Below are positions 55,001-61,471 of a stretch of 64,000 nt of DNA, piece after piece; positions within the stretch are counted from its first letter, which is position 1, and each line of letters opens with the position of its first letter. This DNA is from Lactonifactor longoviformis DSM 17459. GTDB taxonomy: Bacteria > Bacillota > Clostridia > Lachnospirales > Lachnospiraceae. The position numbers were made by a program, and so were the translations under genes. The stretch covers positions 1 through 64,000 of the forward strand of contig NZ_FQVI01000016.1 of NCBI RefSeq assembly GCF_900129135.1. Reading direction: 5' to 3'. The notes under the pieces were generated by a model. That model ran no database searches and had not been told where the DNA came from. It was given only the letters and a program-made list of their open reading frames with translations.

Positions 55001-57160
55001 CCGGCGGGCAATATTACAAAAAGGGCTATTCCTTCTGCGCCATATATCACAGACGAGATTACCTGCTCTTACAAAAACGGAGCTTACACCTTCCAGGGTC
55101 TCACAGGGGGAGCCTACCAGTATCTCCTGACCGATCAGACCGAGGAATACGACTGGACGAACTGCGGAACCTTCACCTATACGGCGGGCCTCAGACTGGA
55201 GGCGCCGAAGGAGGGTACCTATCTGGTCCTGAGAAGAATGGGAAGCAATGAAGGAAGATACCTTACCTCTGTTCCCAAAAGCCTGAAGGTAAACTATCCG
55301 GTACAGATCACAGCAGCCGCCTCAGCGGGAGGCACAGCGGAGGGAACCGGAGAATACCTGGCCGGAGAGACGGCAGTACTGAAGGCCGTACCGGACAATG
55401 GCTATGAATTCCTGGGCTGGTATTACAAGAACAGCCTGGTAGCACAGACCGCAGAGTATCAGGTACAGGTGCAGGAATCCGGCACGTATGAAGCAAGATT
55501 CAAGGAAAAGGAAAAAGGAAGAGTGGTGGTGACCTGTGAACCTGCAAACAGCGGACAGCTTACCGGCGGGGGGTATTATCAGGCGGGCGAAGAAGTGACC
55601 ATATCGGCAGCTCCTCTAGCCGGCTGGGAGTTCCTGGGATGGTACCGGGACGGACAGCCCGTCACAGAGGCAGGAACCTATGCGTTCACCTGTGCGGCCG
55701 GTGAGATTAGATATACGGCCCGGTTCCGTCAGGCGGAGAAAAGGAAAGTAGTGATACACAGTGAGTATCCCTTTACTGTCAACGGGAGAAAGCTCACAGA
55801 AGAAGAGTATAAAGACGGTGTCTATACCGGCGAGGGAAATACCGGGGAAACGCTTCTGTTGGAGGCAGAGAATACCAGAGGTAATTTCGCCTACTGGGCA
55901 TACGGAAATGGACAGATTGTAAGCCGCAGCCCCAAGTGCACCGTGACTTTGGGCCAGGGCATGGCTCTGTATGCAGTCTATACCACGCTGGATACAGCCA
56001 GGGCAACGGTACTGTTTTTGGGATACTACGGCCAGGTCATTGAGAGCCTGGAGTGTACAGAAAAGAGCAGTATCCTGCTGCCGCCGGGACCTTCCCGTCT
56101 GGGATATACCTTTAAGGGCTGGAGTATGACAGCCGACGAGATCCGCCGGGCCATTGCGGGGGGAAGCCATTTGATAGAAGTTAAACCTGAATATGAAGAG
56201 AATAAAGCCGCTTATCTGGTGACCCTTGCGCAGGCAAACATAACCGATGCTTCCAGCGGGCCGGATGCACACGGGGCATACCCGGAAGGAACCCGTATCA
56301 CCGCAGAAGCGGCAGAGCCGGAAGAAGGAAAGAAATTCTCCCACTGGGAGGATGAAAGAGGCTTCATTCACAGTTACCGCCGGGAATATACCTTTATCCT
56401 GACCGGGGATATCAGTCTGCACCCTGTTTACGCGGACAGCCAGGTAAGCACGGAGGAATCCCCGGTACTTGCCGTTACCGGCACCAGCACCTTCCTGGAG
56501 AATAAAGTCAGAAAGATGGACTTTACAGTTATCCGGGATCTTCCGGATGGATATACCTTCCTCTCTCAGGGAATGCTTTACACCACAGACGACGCGTTTG
56601 CAAAAGAAGAGACAATGGTTAAGGGGTGCGGTGCTGCAGAGGAGTTAACCGGTGCACAGGGCAGCCAGGGAACGTATCGCCTGGTTGTGAACAATGTAAT
56701 CCCTGGTATCACCTATTACTGCAGAAGCTATGTAGTCTGCAGGGATGAAAACGGTCTGGATAAGGTGATTTACAGCAATATTGCCACTAATATCTTTATC
56801 GAGGAGCGGCCAGTGCTTCTCCTGTCGGACACAAAGGCCTATGAGGAGGATGGAACCAGAAAACTATCCTTTACCTCGGTCAGAACTGTGCCGGAAGACT
56901 CCAGACTTTTGGAACTTGGGTTTGTATATACCACAGACGGCACCCAGGCCGGAGAGGACGAACTGGTTCTGGAAAATGAAAGGCTGAGCAGATATCAGGC
57001 GGGCTTTACGTCCCCTGACGGCATCTTTACACTGGCCCTTCGAAATGCGAAGCCAGGAGTGAGATGCTACTGCAGGGCCTACCTGATTTACACGGACAGA
57101 GATGGGAATCAGCACACCGTATACAGCAATACAGCACAAAACGTGTACTTGGAAAACTAG
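43013..57160 (+). CDS. Giant secreted LRR_5/FN3/PKD surface protein, paralogue
   Basis: The ATG follows AGGAGGAG. The 4715-residue product opens with a signal peptide (MKKRFIALLLALTMLVDSPGMIYA). It has the same order as the 27222 gene: LRR_5 super-repeats (about 46-2060, seven blocks of which the second is short), FN3 and Ig-like domains (about 2067-2955), PKD (about 2959-3039), carboxypeptidase-regulatory-like (to about 3130), a long helical region (about 3135-3930) with a hydrophobic stretch near 3796-3826, InlB-type repeats (about 4092-4242) and the C-terminal domain pair (about 4481-4715). A glycine-rich insert (about 3209-3231) is absent from the paralogue. No anchor motif is seen. Confidence 0.92.
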   Translation: MKKRFIALLLALTMLVDSPGMIYASQLESSTEYSSGEAETNPGETAEPREFQDFVFDNGTITGYTGTSSEIVIPEEIDGIPVTEIGLYAFSEMESIVHVSFPATLKKIGNGAFRKCRNLEGELIVPDSVEYIGVDAFNECTSLTSLSLGNGVKTIEGYAFYGCTGLTGELVLPENLEKIGEAAFRDCTGLSGTLKLPDTLKTLESGVFYGCSGFSGELDIPDQVKQLESKTFYGMSGISGFYVGASVEQINVAGPSFQAGTFDGCTGAEFIKFRSSVPPDLGGLIETFSDMTSLNRIWVPAESYKAYNLAYQNYVPDSARIFTESSSPFLSDNEGVLIGYVGEEEAVRVPDGITAIGAGAFRNNTSVKKIVLPAQLSSIGKNAFAGCTQLAELQFLGEAPPDVSENPDIFQNLESLTALKVPLGFYDTYRNAYGSYLPEKTVLSETGAEDFQIDGTVLTRYTGTESQVRIPEGITEIAPYVFQNNAAVKKVIFPDSLQKIGDYAFDGCSGLTSLELNQGLQSIGICAFQNCGNIEGSFTVPSSVATIGAGAFSWCSGIEALVLEEGIASIGTEAFLGCSGITGTLRLPDTLTAIEAKSFMDCSGIENIFLPGMLERIGRQAFENCSGFQGELIIPDTVTTVEYAAFKGMSKLTGVVIGENAAYLNSGGYSDISLFYGCISLETITFLGAAAPYFGAVGDAFSGLTSLKHLIIPQGSYESYIAVFGDGLPEGIYPKEAGAEDFVIDENRLIAYFGEDSAVQVPEGVTSIGTSAFYNRTKVEQVILPDSVQVIGESAFKECGQLKSIRLGNGIQEIKNSAFRNCSSLAQKLELPQGVTKIGDYAFSGCVKLSGLELPEGLSEIGISAFENCTGLTGGLSLPNGLETIGSDAFYNCSGLSGSLTIPGTVKTIQSNAFAGCHGLTGRLIIPDSVTEIGQSAFYNCSGFTGLTLSENLTTVRYYTFYGCSGVEGQLIIPDSVVTVEYYAFWGMQHLTSAVIGASVEELNAGSYYGDTSFEGCSSLEEIKFLGTEPPNLSNGTSTFRNLQSLKKIRVPAGTYQIYMQVYNSFLTDQITLLEEGADEFLIRDQVLVSYSGTGTEVQIPGGVTEIGTGAFLNNGSVQKVHMPDSVVTISNNAFKNCAELREINFSANLKTIRANAFSNCASLQKIELNSGLRDIGGYAFYNCSGLNQELVLPDTVEEIGDYAFFQCTSLTGLTLSAGLTKVGTGSFWYCRNIAGELRIPESLTWISNYSFADCQGLTGLSLPDGMKSIQNGAFSGCTGLSGTLRFPDSITYLGDEAFSGCSGLTGLKLSENLESVTNSAFRGCTGIEGELVIPDKVTYLGYTAFAGLEKVTSVVIGAKVTLLGGYVNIYDNNSFLNCTSLERMIFKGTTPPELRYNTEMFRQLPALKILQVPGGSYGVYAAAYGDYLPEGVVIREEGADDFITDGTVLVHYAGSAEEVQVPEGITEIGTGAFLNNTSVTKISLPDTVEKIGVNAFRSCGSLKEVTFGSGLAEIGDYAFYQCRNLTQRLVLPEGLKTICTYAFAECGNITGVTLPPEIEQIGSYAFYQCTGMTGNLTIPGTLKRVEYSTFDGCSSLTGLTLEDGVEAVAACAFRGCRSMAGELYLPDSITLLDSEAFSSCQSFTSLRLSEKLTMIPYLCFAYCAGLEGEITIPDSVTTIGNHAFYGLSNITAVTIGRGVATIYNRVDDSCFSGCNKLEQIRFLGDTPPDLYNTYGAFRGLPSLARILIPRGTYRAYTDATYATALPDSVRMTEEGSGDFVIKDTELIAYCGTDEEVNIPEGITAIGREAFRNNQETKRVNFPRSLQKIEKNAFKNCTQLVGPLKLPDKLTGIGESAFQNCSALSGVLAIPDSVAAIDLYAFQSCSSLSGLRLGSGIEKIGRNAFENCTGLKGDLYLPDSLTTLEDAAFSGCSGLDGTLRLSGNLTVIRQSVFANCSSLSGELIIPDKVKEIYSYAFLGDENFTSLTVGKNVQIMNHSGGNSFYGCTGIRTVTFLSSLPPDLNGQTDIFTGQMTSLTNIYVLGESLEAYRTAYGPYLPENVELSSDTLNLPPGNFRAANVYSNTVHLTWNPCAGDLIEGYYIYRDQMDAPVADLTSYSFTDTGLTPGKPVTYYICGYTADKRTTKMAALMVTPKAPAPVKITTDHILNKVSRAKNTLYARAEDTGNLGALDGKETTGQFYYLDEQGREISIGGALTAPDTLEGSTAVYKVNWDLDGIEDGMYTVGFRLTDIDGKEGTVTQSILCDNKAPDKISSLAAVGDTNRIILSWSIAHEIDTKQYYIYRRSQEDGAYTLYKKIYGRDTLTWTDTTAEQNIKYYYYIVGVNDMGLESPPSDTAAAVAQSDKELPRVVKLLPANGKIIGGTAELYVQAEDNVAVTETQILLSEDEGANWTLLEKNQAEFCRYRLDTAQYEDGAVQVKGLAKDAAGNISDGLIYTYKIDNRGPEQVTGLEYESTATTVTLKWKDVADQDFSFFRVERKLEDGSYETVCDEYRTLGVNITGLKPESSYTYRVTAYDLQGNRGISSEEITAATQSDSIAPVITSIDPKPGYYRDEIPLRLTVWDDSGVASVEIQTSTDIYNWKTVTELDFSGDKQEETAAFQLNVREAEEGSLYVRGVAADKAGNTGDATMEAPYVQYIVDHTPPKAPEGLAAHSDAGYIELRWNMGEEQDLDDYLLYRAEGRDGEYQLLAEKLYALNYIDRTAKTGVEYRYRLQARDYAGNKSAYGEELTASMAEDTDPPEIQSVYPADGAVLGPSACTVSVLASDNYKLKALEILYQVNEETSWRTLKTAGDIDGYYKQLTADLPISSLQEEDSIRLKAVAQDAGDNQTESEIYSYTVDKTPPTMEKINVSADSEKITLAWTGGQEEDLAGYRIYRKDGKGEYQLISQRSRREAEEYSYSDYGAEKNNTYYYKVEATDRYGNAASRETDSVWLKADPQVRGDLICDLQQEVGVEYIYDASGSAADLEIADISIDYGDGTAGTGAKTVHRYSAEGTYTVTLKVTDSKGNTDTLAKSVRVTQPKLLGTVRAKVQDNAGNALSGVPVYFDLDRTAENVKYTDTEGYVTFAASAASYAVGTYKDGYLPVKKTVVVRANTTAEVTLTMVHEPIVTGNFEINRMTLDEIRAAGIDVSKPENQHVVKVNIHLTYGSKPLDMELITNGSEIFGGGTTIVDTEEGDRQITANVVPARPDAGGGSGTGGGFIGGFGGDDNVIIALMDVPVEASCLKEFFDVKLHILNHASKEFNLSSNQVQLNVPEGLTVVDAMDRSSSSLVNFPELPGQAEKTLSWVLRGDQEGKYEISADYSSVLDMFQAPVQARLVSEEPITVYGLSGLSMKAVINKDISNGAMYFDLGLSNNGQIDYYLPTIDVMGEIIKSYKYEEGKEEDELEGRDVSVMALNATLSNSSTEYSQILDPDKELETLHAGETYMKRYVAYGAIQEEDPAYIQSAIAETLTELSIPVEISFIQMNLFDMSSPDQKVNERWNSNAGEKEFIMDIYNTNFYYFMQSIYDEKDFWKNAGEFLYRSSNVLFKMDFRVFTDEDKKKVIDSYIVQLLADESFDEAVDLSAQKKYLDMAKGIIGVLKGYLKDPADLGEKLEIPESEALKIISNLDILSGDEGSIRKIAKSLELGGTDTFTSRLVTMIATAGSAAALNSLFQSTRVIEKAQREAMSKELKYIGTAIDLLGDAADGWIYSCEFTNTLVKINQNKEEAMFILDTVINAQGMDELVVKEAKTLKKKISDEFDAKAEQTAAFIKSTAVNMSGTALELAVSAFIKAKFLVTGPVVLAIKAIVTAIYGGLEYLFAWEANVENLQKLRYAGALTKAFRDKCQESLNSFDNLSALRSMKYLIKMRLLGEKAYITSISENKTEEVLSNINSEAGASYKSLNEYYWAKESRVLYCRDILFNTTYQSMEVPEAPAVSINYEGCCTAEAFGKDYEYSWDGVQWTEANGQAIPFIPKETGQMLWVRKKASSEAPAGNITKRAIPSAPYITDEITCSYKNGAYTFQGLTGGAYQYLLTDQTEEYDWTNCGTFTYTAGLRLEAPKEGTYLVLRRMGSNEGRYLTSVPKSLKVNYPVQITAAASAGGTAEGTGEYLAGETAVLKAVPDNGYEFLGWYYKNSLVAQTAEYQVQVQESGTYEARFKEKEKGRVVVTCEPANSGQLTGGGYYQAGEEVTISAAPLAGWEFLGWYRDGQPVTEAGTYAFTCAAGEIRYTARFRQAEKRKVVIHSEYPFTVNGRKLTEEEYKDGVYTGEGNTGETLLLEAENTRGNFAYWAYGNGQIVSRSPKCTVTLGQGMALYAVYTTLDTARATVLFLGYYGQVIESLECTEKSSILLPPGPSRLGYTFKGWSMTADEIRRAIAGGSHLIEVKPEYEENKAAYLVTLAQANITDASSGPDAHGAYPEGTRITAEAAEPEEGKKFSHWEDERGFIHSYRREYTFILTGDISLHPVYADSQVSTEESPVLAVTGTSTFLENKVRKMDFTVIRDLPDGYTFLSQGMLYTTDDAFAKEETMVKGCGAAEELTGAQGSQGTYRLVVNNVIPGITYYCRSYVVCRDENGLDKVIYSNIATNIFIEERPVLLLSDTKAYEEDGTRKLSFTSVRTVPEDSRLLELGFVYTTDGTQAGEDELVLENERLSRYQAGFTSPDGIFTLALRNAKPGVRCYCRAYLIYTDRDGNQHTVYSNTAQNVYLEN

Positions 57161-57170
57161 ACAGAAGAGA

Positions 57171-57207
57171 GGGCCGGGCAGACACTCTGGGTGCGTCTGC
57201 CCGGCCC
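57171..57207 (+). promoter_or_regulatory. GC-rich hairpin between the second giant gene and the small LRR membrane gene
   Basis: GGGCCGGGCAGAC (57171-57183) pairs with GTCTGCCCGGCCC (57195-57207) around an 11-base loop. No T run follows, so it is more likely an mRNA-stabilising or partial attenuating structure than a full terminator. Confidence 0.6.
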
Positions 57208-57226
57208 GGGAAATTGAGGACGGAAT

Positions 57227-58003
57227 ATGAAATCAATCAGGCAAAACAAAATATGGGCAGCACTGCTGCTGGGAGTTCTTCTTGGGGGACTGTCTGCAGG
57301 GAATGTGTATGCACAGACAGACTACAGCGAAGGATATTTTATTTATCAGGATCGGGGGACTTATGCCTCTGTAAAAGAATACTTTGGGGAAGAGAGCAGG
57401 GTTGTCATACCGGCGGCTCTGGGAGGAAAGCCTGTGGCAGAGATTGAGGCAGAAGCTTTTTCCAGGGCAGAGACGGTAAAAGAACTGGTCATCCCAGATA
57501 CGGTAGTAACCATAGGAGAAGGAGCCCTGGATGGGATTCCCAGGATAGAGTATCAGACCTCAGAGGAGCTTGAAAATCAGCCGGAAGGGGAAGATGCACC
57601 TAATCCGGGGGAACAGCCTGTCCCGCTGCAGGAAGACAAAGAGATCCCGGAAGAAGAACCTGGAGCAGATGCGGGAGAGCCTTGGAAGTCTCAGAGCGGG
57701 GCCCAAAATGAGGAGACGCCTTCCGGCGGAAGCACAAACGGTGAAAATGGCGGGAACACGCCGGCCAGCGAAGAGTACTCATTGGACTGGAAGGAGGATA
57801 ATGTCCAGGTTACAGAAGATGGATACGGAATTATGCTCCTGGAAGAAAACGGCGCAGATGCCGCTGCCGCTGAGCGGGGGACGGCGGAAGCTGACGCTCC
57901 TCTTGATAAGGACACTGCAGCCGCCTGTGTATGGAGTTTCGCCGTTTCTGCAGTTATGCTGATGGGAATAGGGATTTTTGTAAAGAAAAAGAAGCTGGTA
58001 TGA
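57227..58003 (+). CDS. Membrane-anchored small LRR_5 protein
   Basis: The ATG follows GAGGACGGA, 66 bp after the second giant gene. The 258-residue protein has a signal peptide (to about 30), one LRR_5-type segment (about 35-100) that matches the N-terminal cap of the giant proteins (ESRVVIPAALGGKPVAEI against DSDVVIPEEIDGVLVTAI), a Pro/Glu/Gly-rich linker (about 105-215), and a C-terminal membrane helix with a KKKKLV tail (about 232-258). This is a type I surface layout. Its cap-like LRR and position suggest it may hold the giant proteins at the membrane, which is inference. Confidence 0.8.
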   Translation: MKSIRQNKIWAALLLGVLLGGLSAGNVYAQTDYSEGYFIYQDRGTYASVKEYFGEESRVVIPAALGGKPVAEIEAEAFSRAETVKELVIPDTVVTIGEGALDGIPRIEYQTSEELENQPEGEDAPNPGEQPVPLQEDKEIPEEEPGADAGEPWKSQSGAQNEETPSGGSTNGENGGNTPASEEYSLDWKEDNVQVTEDGYGIMLLEENGADAAAAERGTAEADAPLDKDTAAACVWSFAVSAVMLMGIGIFVKKKKLV

Positions 58004-58024
58004 GTAAGAGAAGTACTGGGCAAA

Positions 58025-58060
58025 GAAGCTTGCCGGGATCTAAAGCTTCCTTCTTTTTTT
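58025..58060. terminator. Terminator between the LRR membrane gene and pflA
   Basis: GAAGCTT (58025-58031) pairs with AAGCTTC (58043-58049), followed by CTTCTTTTTTT. A second, longer inverted repeat, TTGCCGGGAT (58030-58039) with ATCCCGGCAA (58062-58071), overlaps it and the pflA 3' end. Confidence 0.65.
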
Positions 58061-58789
58061 CATCCCGGCAAGAATCAGAATCCTGGCCTTCTCTGCCTCT
58101 TCCTTTGTGGCCTCTCTGGTATCCCCGAGAGGGTAAGGGATTTGTAAAGCCTCGTATTTTGCCTTCCCCATAGAGTGATAGGGAAGCACATCCAGGGCCT
58201 GTACACAGGAATATTCCCCAATGGCATAGCCCAGGGCGCAGAGCTGGGAGGGGGAATCGGTGATCCCGGGCACCAGCACATGACGGATCCATACAGGTAT
58301 CTTTTTTTCATCCAGATGCCTGAGGAAGTGCAGCACAGGCTGGTTGGAACGGCCGGTCAGGGCCTGGTGGGATGCGTCGTCTATCTGTTTGAGGTCAAGA
58401 AGGACCAGATCCGTAGCCGCAAGCAATTGGTCAATTTTTTTGGAGGCAGAGGAACTGCCCTCCCTGGGATAAGTGATTCCGGAGGTATCCAGACAAGTGT
58501 GGATGCCTCTTTTTTTTGCCGCGGCAAAGAGTTCTGTGAGAAAATCCAGCTGCAGCATGGGTTCTCCCCCGGTGGCAGTGATGCCTCCCTTTTTATAGAA
58601 AGACATATTCTTCTCATAAATATCCAGAATTTCCTCAGCGCTCATACGGGTTCCTTTTTTTACTGCCCAGGTATCGGGATTATGGCAGTACAGGCACCGC
58701 AGAGGACAGCCCTGAAAAAAGATTACCAGCCGGATGCCCGGGCCGTCCATGGAGCCGAAGGTTTCCAGTGAGTGGATATACCCGGTCAT
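58040..58789 (-). CDS. pflA: Pyruvate formate-lyase activating enzyme (radical SAM)
   Basis: The 249-residue protein is the PFL activase: the [10 protein letters not shown] opening and the [12 protein letters not shown] iron-sulfur motif with C28, C32 and C35 are present, along with [10 protein letters not shown]. It takes a hydrogen from the catalytic glycine to make the glycyl radical. Its start overlaps the stop of the glycyl-radical-domain gene by 4 bp (ATGA), so it is translationally coupled. It is the last gene of the operon. Confidence 0.95.
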   Translation of the reverse strand: MTGYIHSLETFGSMDGPGIRLVIFFQGCPLRCLYCHNPDTWAVKKGTRMSAEEILDIYEKNMSFYKKGGITATGGEPMLQLDFLTELFAAAKKRGIHTCLDTSGITYPREGSSSASKKIDQLLAATDLVLLDLKQIDDASHQALTGRSNQPVLHFLRHLDEKKIPVWIRHVLVPGITDSPSQLCALGYAIGEYSCVQALDVLPYHSMGKAKYEALQIPYPLGDTREATKEEAEKARILILAGMKKRRKL

Positions 58790-59028
58790 ATGCCCTCGTG
58801 GAAGGTGCGGGAGATGACGTCGTCCTGCTGTTCTTTGGTCAGCTTAATAAAATTAACCGCATATCCCGATACCCGGACAGTGAGCTGGGGATAGAGTTCC
58901 GGGTGTTTCTGGGCATCCAGAAGCATCTCCCTGTCCAGCACATTGACGTTCAGGTGATGTCCTCCTTTTTCTGCATATCCGTCTAACAGAGTGACAAGAT
59001 TGTCGATTTGCTGTGTACTTGCTTTCAT
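58786..59028 (-). CDS. Separate glycyl-radical domain subunit of pyruvate formate-lyase
   Basis: The 80-residue protein matches only the C-terminal glycyl-radical domain of [34 protein letters not shown] (radical glycine G55) and the TRTFHEGI end. It has its own GGAGG site and ATG, so it is a gene, not a broken tail. The upstream PFL ends before this domain, so the two must combine to form active enzyme. It resembles GrcA (YfiD), the spare radical domain of enteric bacteria, but lacks that protein's N-terminal extension. Confidence 0.93.
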   Translation of the reverse strand: MKASTQQIDNLVTLLDGYAEKGGHHLNVNVLDREMLLDAQKHPELYPQLTVRVSGYAVNFIKLTKEQQDDVISRTFHEGI

Positions 59029-59056
59029 AATTTATAATCCTCCAGTAATTTTTTTC

Positions 59057-61192
59057 TTATATAGTTCCGTTTGTGTTTTTCAGATCCTCATCCAGCTGTT
59101 TCAGGTCAATATCCAGTCCCTCCTCCAGATTTGGAATCCGGCAGGCGCTGTCCAGACAGTCCAGCTGCAGATCCAGATCTCCCGCGAACACTTTGTCATC
59201 CTTGCCCAGGGCACCCGGTATTACGGTAAAGGTATTGGATATGCCGTCCTGGGCATCCATAAAGGGCAGCTTGGATACGGACGACAGAGAGGAGACTGCT
59301 CCCCGGGCGTCTCTGCCGTGCATAGGGTTGGCTCCGGGAGCGAAGGGCTGGCCGGCTTTCCTTCCGTCAGGGGTGGACCCAGTGGCTTTTCCATAAACCA
59401 CATTAGAAGTAATGGTCAGGATGGAAGTGGTTGGAATACTGTCACGGTAGGTATGGTTTCCCTTGATATACTTCATAAATTTGCGCACCAGCTGGCCTGC
59501 GATACTGTCTACCCGGTCGTCATCATTCCCGTATTTTGGAAAATCCCCTTCTACCTGATAATCCACGGCTAATCCCTGTTCGTTTCGGACGGCTTTTACT
59601 CTGGCATACTTTATGGCCGACAGAGAGTCTGCCACCACAGACAGGCCGGCAATGCCTGTTGCGAACCAGCGGGTTACCTCTTTATCGTGAAGCGCCATCT
59701 GCAGTCTTTCATAACTGTATTTATCGTGCATATAGTGGATAATGTTGAGGGTATTCACATAGACTCCCGCCAGCCATTTCATCATATCATCATAGCGTTC
59801 CATTACTTCCTCATAGCTGAGATACTCAGAAGTGATGGGGCGGTATCTGGGACCTACTTGTTTCCCTGTAACTTCATCCACGCCCCCGTTGATTGCATAC
59901 AGAAGGCATTTGGCCAGATTCGCTCTGGCGCCGAAAAACTGCATTTCTTTGCCGATACGCATGGAAGAGACACAGCAGGCAATGGCATAGTCATCCCCGT
60001 GGGTCACCCGCATCAGATCGTCATTTTCGTACTGAATAGAGGAAGACTCAATGGAAGTTTTTGCACAGAATCTCTTAAAGTTTTCCGGCAGACGCACAGA
60101 CCACAGCACGGTGAGATTAGGCTCCGGCGAGGTTCCCAGGTTGGAGAGGGTGTGGAGAAAGCGGAAAGACATCTTTGTTACCAGGGGGCGGCCGTCAATC
60201 CCTACCCCGCCGATGGACTCTGTCACCCAGGTGGGGTCTCCGGAGAACAGAGCATTGTACTCCGGCGTGCGTGCGAATTTTATCAGACGCAGTTTCATAA
60301 TAAAATGATCTACAAACTCCTGAATTTGGCACTCTGTAAAGGTCCCTGACTGCAAATCCCGCTCTGCGTAGATATCCAGGAAGGTTGAAGTGCGTCCCAG
60401 AGACATGGCGGCTCCGTTTTGCTCTTTGACAGCTGCCAGGTAGCCGAAGTACAGCCACTGGATGGCCTCCTGAAGGTTCTCTGCCGGCCGGGAAATATCA
60501 AAACCGTAGATATGCCCCAGTTCTTCCAGCTCTTCGAGAGCCCGCACCTGCTCCATCAGCTCCTCCCGCTCCCGGATGACCTGGGAATACATGACGGTCC
60601 GGGTGCTGTTCCACTGATCCTTTTTATCTTCAATGAGTCTTTGGGTTCCGTACAGGGCAACTCTCCGGTAGTCTCCGATGATCCGCCCTCTGCCATAGGC
60701 ATCCGGCAGTCCTGTGATGATATGAGAAGAGCGGCAGGCGCGCATCTCAGGCGTGTAAGCGTCAAATACCCCCGCATTGTGTGTCTTTCTGTGCTTGGTG
60801 AAAAATTCTGAAATCTCCGGATCTACCTGATATCCATTGTCCTGGCAGGCCTTCTGTGCCATCCGGATTCCCCCGTAAGGCTGAAGCGCCCGTTTAAAGG
60901 GCTTGTCTGTCTGAAACCCTACAATGGTTTCTTTTTCTTTGTCCAGATATCCCGGTCCGTGGGAGGTAATAGTGGAAATGATTTGTGTATCCATGTCCAG
61001 TACGCCTCCGGCCTTTCGTTCCTTTTCCGACAAATCCATGACCTGTCTCCAGAGCTGTTCTGTGGCTGGGGAGGGACCCTCAAGGAAGGAATCATCCCCC
61101 TCATAGGGGGTGTAGTTGCGCTGAATAAAGTCCCGGACATCAATTTCCTGTGTCCAGTTTCCCGGGGTAAAGCCGTTCCATGAAGTTTGCAT
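59057..61192 (-). CDS. pflB: Formate C-acetyltransferase (pyruvate formate-lyase) core subunit without glycyl domain
   Basis: The ATG follows AAGGAGG. The 711-residue protein covers the PFL barrel, including the catalytic pair C406-C407 in YAIACCVS and the end-of-core segments [18 protein letters not shown] and [12 protein letters not shown]. It stops after [12 protein letters not shown], before the RVSGYAV glycine loop that single-chain PFL carries at about residue 730. It converts pyruvate and CoA to acetyl-CoA and formate in anaerobic fermentation. The missing domain is supplied by the next gene. Confidence 0.95.
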   Translation of the reverse strand: MQTSWNGFTPGNWTQEIDVRDFIQRNYTPYEGDDSFLEGPSPATEQLWRQVMDLSEKERKAGGVLDMDTQIISTITSHGPGYLDKEKETIVGFQTDKPFKRALQPYGGIRMAQKACQDNGYQVDPEISEFFTKHRKTHNAGVFDAYTPEMRACRSSHIITGLPDAYGRGRIIGDYRRVALYGTQRLIEDKKDQWNSTRTVMYSQVIREREELMEQVRALEELEELGHIYGFDISRPAENLQEAIQWLYFGYLAAVKEQNGAAMSLGRTSTFLDIYAERDLQSGTFTECQIQEFVDHFIMKLRLIKFARTPEYNALFSGDPTWVTESIGGVGIDGRPLVTKMSFRFLHTLSNLGTSPEPNLTVLWSVRLPENFKRFCAKTSIESSSIQYENDDLMRVTHGDDYAIACCVSSMRIGKEMQFFGARANLAKCLLYAINGGVDEVTGKQVGPRYRPITSEYLSYEEVMERYDDMMKWLAGVYVNTLNIIHYMHDKYSYERLQMALHDKEVTRWFATGIAGLSVVADSLSAIKYARVKAVRNEQGLAVDYQVEGDFPKYGNDDDRVDSIAGQLVRKFMKYIKGNHTYRDSIPTTSILTITSNVVYGKATGSTPDGRKAGQPFAPGANPMHGRDARGAVSSLSSVSKLPFMDAQDGISNTFTVIPGALGKDDKVFAGDLDLQLDCLDSACRIPNLEEGLDIDLKQLDEDLKNTNGTI

Positions 61193-61245
61193 AGTAAGTC
61201 AGCCTCCTTTTTGCAATATATGGTTTATTTGGTGGTTTCCAATTC

Positions 61246-61263
61246 TTGTTAAAAATATAACAT
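61246..61263. promoter_or_regulatory. Candidate Rex-type redox operator upstream of pflB
   Basis: TTGTTAA-AAAT-ATAACAT (61246-61263) matches the Rex box TTGTTAA-N4-TTAACAA except at two positions of the right half. It lies 54 bp before the pflB start. Rex is an NADH/NAD sensor that controls fermentation genes in Firmicutes, so it would fit. Confidence 0.4.
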
Positions 61264-61471
61264 AATTCTTTCAAGTACAGAATACCAGAAGAAATGCCTT
61301 TGCGGATGTTTAAAATTGCGTACATAAGGAAAATAATAGAGAAAAATTATCAAGATTAGAAAAAAACTGGAAATACACGGTTTTTACTCTATAGTATACC
61401 CAGTCCGGGAAAGAAATTTTGAGGTAAATGCAGGTATATTTACCAGAATTTAGCAGATGTAATGCAGACAA

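Noticed and set aside
59029-59056. Frameshift or sequencing error splitting pflB
   Set aside because: The downstream part has its own GGAGG ribosome binding site and ATG, the upstream part ends in a normal tail, and the activase is coupled to the small gene, so the split looks real.
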